From the NCBI RefSeq assembly GCF_048323695.1, contig NZ_JBLWFT010000005.1:1-64000 (forward strand): a stretch of DNA of 64,000 bases, read 5' to 3'. Positions within the stretch are counted from its first letter, which is position 1; each line of letters opens with the position of its first letter. The position numbers were made by a program, and so were the translations under genes. Shown here one piece after another: positions 57,529-64,000 of this stretch. The notes beneath the pieces were generated by a model that searched no databases, was not told the origin of the DNA, and saw only the letters and a list, made by a program, of their open reading frames with translations. Source of the DNA: Aquisalimonas sp007126095. GTDB lineage: Bacteria; Pseudomonadota; Gammaproteobacteria; Nitrococcales; Aquisalimonadaceae.

Positions 57529-59829
57529 CTACTGGTTGAGCAACCCGTCAAGGCCGGCTTCATCAAGGATGGTCACACCCAGCTCTTCCGCCTTTGCGCG
57601 CTTCGAGCCGGCGGCCTCCCCGGCCACCACGTAATCGGTCTTCCCGGACACGCTCCCGGTGACCTTGCCCCCCTGCGCCTCGATCCGCGCCTTGGCCTCG
57701 TCCCGGCTCATGCCCTCCAGCGTGCCCGTAAGCACGAACGTCTTGCCCGCGAGCGGGCTGGCGACGCCACCGCCCCCTTGGATGTGCGCGCGGGAGCGAT
57801 CACTGGTCCAGTGCAAGTGCTTGTCCAGCAGCAGCTTCTCCACCTGGGCCAGCGCGGGCTGCAGGTCCTGCAATGCCTGACGCACCCGCTCGGCATCGGC
57901 ACCGGTGACGGGCAGGCGCTGGACCGGCAGCGCTGCCAGCTCCTCGAGTCGGTCGGTCTTGCCAGCCAGTTCTGCCGCGCGCTTGGGCCCGACCTTGGGC
58001 AAATTGAGCTCGGTGATGATCGCCGCCGCGCTGATGGCATCCGCATACGCCGCGGCAAAGCCATGCTCGCCCGCGATCTCCACCAGCTCCAGCAGGCGGT
58101 CCAGACCACCGGCATTGCGCTCGTCGGCGAAGAAGGCGCGAATCTCCTCGCCCATGGTGCGACCGATGCCGGGAATCAGCGCCAGCAACACGGGATGGGC
58201 TCGCCGTATGAAACCCAGATCCCCCACCTGGGAGGCAAGCAGGCGCGCGGTATCGTCGCCCACACCGGGGATGCCGATGGCGTAGAGCAGCCGGTCCAGC
58301 GGGATCCGGCGCCGCGCCTCCACGGCGGCAATCAGATTGCCCGCGGAGACATCGGCAAAGCCGTCCAGCGCCAGCACCTGCGACTTCTCCAGCCGGAACA
58401 CGTCCGCCAGTTCCTTGACCAGCCCGGTATCCACCAGCTGCTCGGCGACCTTGTCGCCAAGCCCTTCGATGTCGAGCGCCCGACGCGACGCGAAATGGCG
58501 GATGGACTCCCTGAGCTGTGCCGGGCACTGCATGCTGCCGATGCAGCGGTAATCCACCTCCCCTTCCGGCCGAATCACCTCGGACCCGCAGACCGGACAG
58601 GCCGACGGCATTTTCCACGATTCCGCGCCCTGTGGCCGGGCATCCTGGACCACACTGACGATCTCGGGGATGACGTCGCCGGCGCGGCGGACCATGACGG
58701 TATCCCCCTCACGCACATCCTTGCGCCGCAGTTCATCCAGATTATGGAGCGTCGCGCGGCCGACGGTGACGCCGCCCACCTCCACCGGTTCCAGCTCCGC
58801 CACCGGCGTGATGGCGCCGGTGCGGCCGACAGACGGCAGGATGCGCCGCACCCGGGTGGTGGCCTCGCGCGCGGGTAGCTTTGAGGCAATGGCCCAGCGC
58901 GGCGCGCGGGCGGTGAAACCCAGGGTCTCCCGCAGGCGCAGGTCGTCCACCTTGAACACCACACCGTCGATCTCGTAATCCAGGCTGTCCCGGCGCTCCA
59001 GCAGCTCCTCGTAGAAGGCCAGACAGCTGTCGACGCCCTCGAGCCGCCGCACCTCGCGATTGACCCGGAATCCCCAGGCCCCCAAATGCTCCAGCACCTC
59101 CCAGTGGGTGTCCCCCAGCGGGACGCTGCATTCCCCCACACCGAAGGCGAACAGGGTGAGCGGCCGCTGCGCGGCAATCCGCGGGTCGAGCTGACGCAGA
59201 CTGCCGGCGGCGGCGTTGCGCGGGTTGGCGAACGGCCGTTCGCCCTTGTCCAGGCGCGCGGCATTGAGCGTCTCGAAATCCTGACGCCGGATGACCACTT
59301 CACCGCGGACCTCCAGCCGCGCCGGGGGGTCATCGCCCCGCAACCGCAGGGGGACGCTGCCCACGGTGCGGACATTGCTGGTGATGTCCTCGCCGACGCG
59401 GCCATCACCACGGGTGCCGGCCTGCACGAGCATGCCGTCTTCGTAACGGACACTGAGGGACAGCCCGTCGAGCTTCGGCTCGCCAATGTAGGTCACGGCA
59501 CCGACGCCACCACGCTCGCGCACCCGGCGGTCGAATTCCCGCAGTTCGTCGGCATCGAAGGCGTTGTCCAGGGAGAGCATGGGCAGGCCGTGCACCACCT
59601 CGCCGAAACCGTCGGAGGGCGTCGCACCCACGCGCTGGGTGGGCGAATCCGTGGTGATCAGCTGCGGGTACTGTGCTTCAAGGCCCTGGAGCTCCCGCAG
59701 CAGCGCATCGTACTCGGCATCCGCCAGCACGGGCTCGTCCAGCACGTAGTACCGGTGGTTGTGCTCGTCGATCTGCGCGCGCAGCTCGGCCACGCGGCCC
59801 CGCGCCTGCTCCAGCGATGATGCGCTCAT
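57529..59829 (-). CDS. ligA: NAD-dependent DNA ligase LigA
   Basis: This 766-aa ligase has the NAD-binding Ia domain, the adenylation lysine in the K-x-D-G motif (EPKLDGLS near residue 118), the OB fold, a four-Cys zinc finger (CPVC ... YRCIGSMQC near 412-437), HhH repeats and a C-terminal BRCT domain (about 690-766). It is longer than E. coli LigA (671 aa) through an extra segment between the HhH and BRCT parts, as in pseudomonads. ATG 59829, 7 nt after GAGAG, is preferred to ATG 59835. Confidence 0.95.
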   Translation of the reverse strand: MSASSLEQARGRVAELRAQIDEHNHRYYVLDEPVLADAEYDALLRELQGLEAQYPQLITTDSPTQRVGATPSDGFGEVVHGLPMLSLDNAFDADELREFDRRVRERGGVGAVTYIGEPKLDGLSLSVRYEDGMLVQAGTRGDGRVGEDITSNVRTVGSVPLRLRGDDPPARLEVRGEVVIRRQDFETLNAARLDKGERPFANPRNAAAGSLRQLDPRIAAQRPLTLFAFGVGECSVPLGDTHWEVLEHLGAWGFRVNREVRRLEGVDSCLAFYEELLERRDSLDYEIDGVVFKVDDLRLRETLGFTARAPRWAIASKLPAREATTRVRRILPSVGRTGAITPVAELEPVEVGGVTVGRATLHNLDELRRKDVREGDTVMVRRAGDVIPEIVSVVQDARPQGAESWKMPSACPVCGSEVIRPEGEVDYRCIGSMQCPAQLRESIRHFASRRALDIEGLGDKVAEQLVDTGLVKELADVFRLEKSQVLALDGFADVSAGNLIAAVEARRRIPLDRLLYAIGIPGVGDDTARLLASQVGDLGFIRRAHPVLLALIPGIGRTMGEEIRAFFADERNAGGLDRLLELVEIAGEHGFAAAYADAISAAAIITELNLPKVGPKRAAELAGKTDRLEELAALPVQRLPVTGADAERVRQALQDLQPALAQVEKLLLDKHLHWTSDRSRAHIQGGGGVASPLAGKTFVLTGTLEGMSRDEAKARIEAQGGKVTGSVSGKTDYVVAGEAAGSKRAKAEELGVTILDEAGLDGLLNQ

Positions 59830-60144
59830 GTCCATACTCTCGGTTCGTGGCAGGTCTGCCGCCCCGGTGCCCCCGGGACGACGGGTAGTCTACCGACTTG
59901 CAGGGAGAGCGTGAACGGCGTCAAGGAACGCGCAATTCAGTGCCGATCGCGGGCAGCAAACCGCCGCACCCGGAACCATACTGTGAGTGAGGGTTCACGC
60001 CATCGGAACTAAACGGCGCAACACCCGATCCAACCGTATGAGCGTGGACCGCGGTGACCGGCCCCGGGCACGTGCAACAGGTCGGGAGCAACGGCCGGTC
60101 ACCCTGGATGTCTTGCGTTGTCAGCACTCCGCAGAGGGCCGGTT
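59830..60144 (+). other. gene-free divergent region between ligA and prkA, with an inverted repeat
   Basis: The 315-bp stretch has no convincing gene. Its notable feature is a perfect 11-bp inverted repeat (60053-60063 with 60093-60103, 29 bases apart) about 45 bp before the prkA start. It could form a leader hairpin or be a pair of operator half-sites. I see no clear promoter for ligA or prkA. Confidence 0.6.
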
Positions 60145-62073
60145 ATGGTGGATAAAGATCAGTTTGTCGATTCCCTGATCAGCTACACCCAGCAGCATAA
60201 GGCGAAGCACTGGGAAGGGACGTTTGGCGCGTTCCTGCGCGAGGTACTGCCTACGGCGCCGACCGCCCTGGCACGTACCAGTCACCAGTACCTTTGGGAC
60301 ATGATCCGCTGGCATGGCACCCAGCGATCCGACGAAGGAGAGCACGTTACCCGCTACGACCTGTTCGCCAACGACCTCTACGGCATGGATGAGTCCCTGG
60401 AGCGCGTTGCCAACTACTTCAAGGCGGCCAGCGAAGGCTCCGAGGTGGGCCGCCGCCTGCTGCTTCTGCTGGGCCCGCCCTCGGGCGGCAAATCCAGTCT
60501 GGTCACGCTGCTCAAGCGCGGCCTGGAGGAGTACAGCCTCACCGATGATGGCGCCATGTATGCCATCAAGGGCTCGCCCATCCACGAAAATCCGCTGCTG
60601 CTCATCCCCCAGAGCAAGCGCGCGGAGTTCCGCGACACCTACGGCGTGAACATCGAGGGCGAACTCTCGCCCTACACCCGCACCATGCTCGAAGAGGAGT
60701 ATGAAGGCGACTTCACCCAGGTCCCGGTGGAGCGGGTGTTCATCAGCGAAGCGGGGCGCGTGGGCGTGGGCACCTACGCACCCCACGACCCCACCACGGC
60801 GGACATTGCCGACCTGGTGGGTTCGGTGGATCTCTCCAAGGTTGCCCAATACGGCGACGAGGGCAATCCGCGGGCGTGGTCGTGGTCGGGGGCGGTCTAT
60901 GCCGCCAATCGCGGCATGCTGGAGATGATCGAGATTCTCAAGGTCAAGCGGGAGTTCCTCTACCTGCTGCTCACCCTCACGCAGGAGAAGAACATCAAGG
61001 TGTCGCGCTTTCCGCTGATCCACATGGACCAGACCATCGTCGCGCACACCAACCTGGCGGAATTCCGCAAGTTCCTGCAGGAAAAGGAGAACGAGGCGCT
61101 GCTGGACCGCATGGTCATCATCCAGGTGCCCTACACCCTGCGCTACCAGGACGAGGCGCGGATCTACGAGAAGCTCACCTCGTCCACACCGACGTTCAAG
61201 GAGGTCCACCTGGATCCGCATGCCCTGAAACTGGCGGCGGTGTTCGCGGTGCTGACCCGGCTCAAACCTTCGGAGCGGGCCGACCTGGATCTCACCAAGA
61301 AGGTGCGGCTGCACGCAGGCGAGGATGTAGAGGGCGTCTCGCGCTCCGAAGTGGAGAAGGTCCGCAACGAGAACCCCGACGAGGGCATGGATGGCGTCAG
61401 TCCGCGGTTCGTGGTCAACACCCTGGCGGGGGCCATCAGCCGCAGCGAGAACAAGAGTCTCACCGCGCTCGACGTGCTGATCGCCCTGAAGGACGCCATC
61501 GAATCCGATGCGCGCATGGACGCCAAGGAGAAGAAGGTGTGGGTCGATCTGCTGGTCACCACCCGCAAGGACTTCTACAACCGGTGGGTGAAGGAGGACG
61601 TGCACAAGGCCCTGTTTGTCTCCTTCGAACAGGAAGCCCAGGATCTGCTGGAGAAGTACCTGGACGAGGTGGAAGCGGTGCTGGACAACCGCAAGGTGGA
61701 GGATCCCATTACCGGCGAGGAGCGGGACGCGGACGAACGCTTCCTGCGCGGCGTGGAGGAGAAGATCTCCATCTCCGATGCCGGCAAGCACTCGTTCCGC
61801 CAGGAGGTGGTCCGCAAGGCCATGGGCTCTTACAAGCGCGGCGAGAAGTTCACCCTGGGCAGTCACGAACGGCTGCGCGAGGCGGTGGAACAGTACCTGT
61901 TCCAGGAGCGGCGTGATGTCCTGCGACTGGTGACCTCCAGCGCACGGCCCGATGACGAGACGCAGCGGAAGGTCTCGGCGGTCGAGGACCGTCTGGTGAG
62001 TGATTACGGGTATGACGCCCACAGTGCCCGCGAGGCCCTGAACTACGTCACCACCCTGCTCTCCCAGGAGTAG
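60145..62073 (+). CDS. prkA: PrkA family serine protein kinase
   Basis: This 642-aa protein has an N-terminal AAA module (about 60-390) with P-loop GPPSGGKSS near residues 107-115, and a C-terminal kinase-like region. The PrkA family is known for stress-phase regulation with YeaH and a SpoVR protein, and that trio is intact here. The start ATG 60145 follows AGAGGG. An earlier ATG at 60118 lies within the leader and has no good site. Confidence 0.95.
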   Translation: MVDKDQFVDSLISYTQQHKAKHWEGTFGAFLREVLPTAPTALARTSHQYLWDMIRWHGTQRSDEGEHVTRYDLFANDLYGMDESLERVANYFKAASEGSEVGRRLLLLLGPPSGGKSSLVTLLKRGLEEYSLTDDGAMYAIKGSPIHENPLLLIPQSKRAEFRDTYGVNIEGELSPYTRTMLEEEYEGDFTQVPVERVFISEAGRVGVGTYAPHDPTTADIADLVGSVDLSKVAQYGDEGNPRAWSWSGAVYAANRGMLEMIEILKVKREFLYLLLTLTQEKNIKVSRFPLIHMDQTIVAHTNLAEFRKFLQEKENEALLDRMVIIQVPYTLRYQDEARIYEKLTSSTPTFKEVHLDPHALKLAAVFAVLTRLKPSERADLDLTKKVRLHAGEDVEGVSRSEVEKVRNENPDEGMDGVSPRFVVNTLAGAISRSENKSLTALDVLIALKDAIESDARMDAKEKKVWVDLLVTTRKDFYNRWVKEDVHKALFVSFEQEAQDLLEKYLDEVEAVLDNRKVEDPITGEERDADERFLRGVEEKISISDAGKHSFRQEVVRKAMGSYKRGEKFTLGSHERLREAVEQYLFQERRDVLRLVTSSARPDDETQRKVSAVEDRLVSDYGYDAHSAREALNYVTTLLSQE

Positions 62074-62134
62074 ACGCTGCGGGGCCCGGGCGGCAGGGAC
62101 GCCGCCCGGCCGGGACTGCTTTCCTGGAGGCACT

Positions 62135-63316
62135 ATGCGCGACGACGACAGACAGCCCATCTCCCGCATGGCGGTACACAACCGCTGGTACGACCTGTTC
62201 TCCCGTGGTGCCCGCGACTGGCTCAGGCACAACCAGAAGGTCCGGGACGCGGTTCGCGACCACCTGCCTGACATGGTCACCGGATCCGACATCCTCAGCC
62301 GCCCCGGCGACCGGACAGTGCAGGTGCCGGTGCGGTTCATGGAGCACTACCGCTTCCGCCTGCGCGATCCCCACGAGGACGACGGTGTGGGTCAGGGCAA
62401 CGGCGAGCCGGGCGACGTGTTCCGCACCGGCGGTCAGCCGAAACGCGGCAAGGGCAGCGGCGAGGGGGGCAGCGGCGAAGGGGAATTCCAGTTCGTGCTG
62501 GAGTTCAAGGTGGACGACATCGTGGACTGGATCTGGCAGGAACTGGAACTGCCGGACCTCAAGCCCAAGACCGCCGACGCCCTGCAGGACGACGAGCTCA
62601 CGCCCGAGGGTTGGGACCGGCGCGGGCCGAGGGCGCGGCTGGACCGCCGCCGCACGGTCAAGGAAGCGGTCAAGCGGCGCGCCGTACAGACCGACCCGGT
62701 GCCATTCACCGACGACGATCTGCGCTACCGGCAGCTCTCCCGGAGGCGCCGCCCCGCCATGAACGCCGTGGTGGCGTTCATCCTGGACGTCTCGGCAAGC
62801 ATGGACGGCAACCGGCGCAAGCTCGCCAAGGCGTTCTTCTTCTGGGCCACCCAAGGGTTGCGCCGCCAGTACGGCAATATCGAGACGGTGTTCGTGGCAC
62901 ACACCAACGAGGCGTGGGAGTTCAGCGAGGAGGAGTTCTTCCAGATCAGCGCCACGGGCGGCACCGTGGCCTCCAGCGGATTACGCAGCGTGCGTGACAT
63001 CTTCGCCCAGCGCTATCCCGCCGCCCAGTACAACCAGTACGTCTTCTACGCATCGGACGGCGACAACTTCGCCGACGACCGCGACGCCGCCGAGGCAGTC
63101 GCCCTGGAGCTGGCGTCGGAGGTGAACTTCATGGGGCTGGTGGAGACACCCCAGAACCGCTTCGAGGCGGCGCGCTCCGAGACCGGACGGCTGTTCAAGT
63201 CCCTGGAGGCGCGCAACTACCCGGTCAGCAGCTACACCGTGCACGCCGACGAGGACATCTGGGACGCTATTCGCGCGTTCTTCCGGCGACAGGTCGACAC
63301 CGCAGAAAGCGACTAG
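62135..63316 (+). CDS. yeaH: YeaH/YhbH family protein (DUF444)
   Basis: This 393-aa protein has a basic start, a Gly-rich linker (about 95-112, after RTGGQPKRGKG) and a von Willebrand A-like domain from about 210 with the metal motif DVSASMDG. It is the usual partner of PrkA. The start ATG 62135 follows TGGAGG. It lies 61 bp after prkA. Confidence 0.94.
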   Translation: MRDDDRQPISRMAVHNRWYDLFSRGARDWLRHNQKVRDAVRDHLPDMVTGSDILSRPGDRTVQVPVRFMEHYRFRLRDPHEDDGVGQGNGEPGDVFRTGGQPKRGKGSGEGGSGEGEFQFVLEFKVDDIVDWIWQELELPDLKPKTADALQDDELTPEGWDRRGPRARLDRRRTVKEAVKRRAVQTDPVPFTDDDLRYRQLSRRRRPAMNAVVAFILDVSASMDGNRRKLAKAFFFWATQGLRRQYGNIETVFVAHTNEAWEFSEEEFFQISATGGTVASSGLRSVRDIFAQRYPAAQYNQYVFYASDGDNFADDRDAAEAVALELASEVNFMGLVETPQNRFEAARSETGRLFKSLEARNYPVSSYTVHADEDIWDAIRAFFRRQVDTAESD

Positions 63317-63346
63317 CACCGACGCATCACGAGCCAGGAGGTCACC

Positions 63347-64000
63347 GTGGAACACATGCACGGCCCGGAGATGAGCAACGAGCAGCTTGCCGATTACGCA
63401 CCGCGGATCGAGGCCCTGGCAAAGGAGCGCGGCCTGAGCTTCTACCCGGTGGACTTCGAGCTGGTTCCCAACGCCTTCATGATGGAGGTGGCGGTCTACG
63501 GGTTGCCGGTGCGCATGCCCCACTGGTCGTTCGGGGTGCGCTACATCTACCAGTACGTCCAGCACCGCATGGGCCACTCGAAGATCTTCGAGGTGGTCTT
63601 CCCCGGCAACCCGAACCGCGCATACTTGGTGGACGACAACGCCCTGGCCGAGAACACGCTGGTCACCGCCCACGTGCTCGGCCACGCGGACTTCTCCCGC
63701 AACAATCAACTGTTCGACCGCATGCAGCGCGAGGTGGGCTACCACATCGTGGAGCAGGCCGCCGAGCGCGCCAACCGGATCCAGGCAGCCATCGAGGACC
63801 ACGGGCAGAGCCGGGTGGAAGCGGTGCTTGATGCCGCTCTCGCCCTGGAGGCCAACGTGGACATCAATCAGGGGCTCAACCGCCCGGATTACCCGGAGAT
63901 GCGCGAACCGCGTGACAAGCCGCCAGCCCAGGGGTTCCAGCGTCATTACAACCAGCTGCCCGGGGAAGACGAGGCGGAGCCGTTGCCCGCGCGGGAGCGT
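63347..64000 (+). CDS. SpoVR family protein, cut by the window end
   Basis: The reading frame is open for 218 codons from GTG 63347, 5 nt after AGGAGG, to the end of the window. The N-terminal part has YPVDFELVPNAFMMEVAVYGLPVRMPHW split over residues 36-65, FEVVFPGNPNRAYL near 83 and TAHVLGHADFSRNN near 106, all typical of SpoVR/YcgB proteins (about 500 aa). The rest lies outside. It completes the prkA-yeaH-spoVR operon. ATG 63356 is an alternative start. Confidence 0.93.
   Translation, partial: MEHMHGPEMSNEQLADYAPRIEALAKERGLSFYPVDFELVPNAFMMEVAVYGLPVRMPHWSFGVRYIYQYVQHRMGHSKIFEVVFPGNPNRAYLVDDNALAENTLVTAHVLGHADFSRNNQLFDRMQREVGYHIVEQAAERANRIQAAIEDHGQSRVEAVLDAALALEANVDINQGLNRPDYPEMREPRDKPPAQGFQRHYNQLPGEDEAEPLPARER

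Noticed and set aside
60121..62340. Long minus-strand open frame (739 codons) opposite prkA
   Set aside because: It is antisense to prkA and yeaH, with no ribosome-binding site and a shadow-type composition.

Overview
The window is GC-rich (roughly two-thirds G+C by eye) and gene-dense. The gene order is gammaproteobacterial: gyrA-serC-serA-pheA-hisC-tyrA-aroA-cmk-rpsA-ihfB-lapA-lapB-pyrF, scpA-scpB-rluB, prkA-yeaH-spoVR, and a pst operon near phoBR. Many exported proteins, especially the porins, are very acidic. That would suit a halophilic or halotolerant member of the Ectothiorhodospiraceae or Halomonadaceae type, but this is inference and I cannot name a species. I see no rRNA, tRNA, CRISPR array, prophage or insertion sequence.

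Region 1 (about 0.1-26.2 kb) looks like a phosphate-starvation island. It holds a PlcP/LpxH-like phosphoesterase, a small unknown gene, two phosphate-selective-type porins, two iron-transporter-like ABC importers that probably carry organophosphates, and a family 4 glycosyltransferase. These are followed by phnD-phnC-phnE, phoB-phoR and, on the other strand, pstS / pstC-pstA-pstB-phoU-Yip1. PhoB-box arrays can be read by eye in front of most of these transcription units: GTCA-like units spaced exactly 11 bp apart, with a -10-like hexamer starting 15 nt after the first base of the last unit at five of the promoters. The set fits one programme. Porins let phosphate or phosphate esters through the outer membrane, several ABC importers take them up, PhoBR/PhoU senses and regulates, and a phospholipase C-type enzyme with a glycosyltransferase would swap phospholipids for glycolipids to save phosphorus.

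Region 2 (26.3-45.1 kb) is housekeeping, almost all on the minus strand. It has a GST-like gene, a ComEA-like HhH protein, pyrF, lapBA, ihfB, rpsA, cmk, the aromatic amino acid and serine genes, gyrA, a cyclophilin, a DUF3301 protein, a NYN-domain protein and mtnA. Region 3 (45.1-50.4 kb) starts with a 15-bp tandem repeat joined to a palindromic, MITE/REP-like element. It continues with mtaD, ubiG, a gph-like phosphatase, a squalene/phytoene-synthase-like protein, a YciK-like dehydrogenase and a small unknown gene on the plus strand.

Region 4 (50.4-59.8 kb) has, on the minus strand, a stand-alone N-terminal-type ATPase domain, an endonuclease III-like glycosylase, rluB, scpB, scpA, trpS and a YciO protein. 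A plus-strand yciI-bolA-PPIase run and then ligA (minus) follow. Region 5 (59.8-64 kb) has a long leader with a perfect inverted repeat, then prkA, yeaH and a spoVR gene cut by the window edge.
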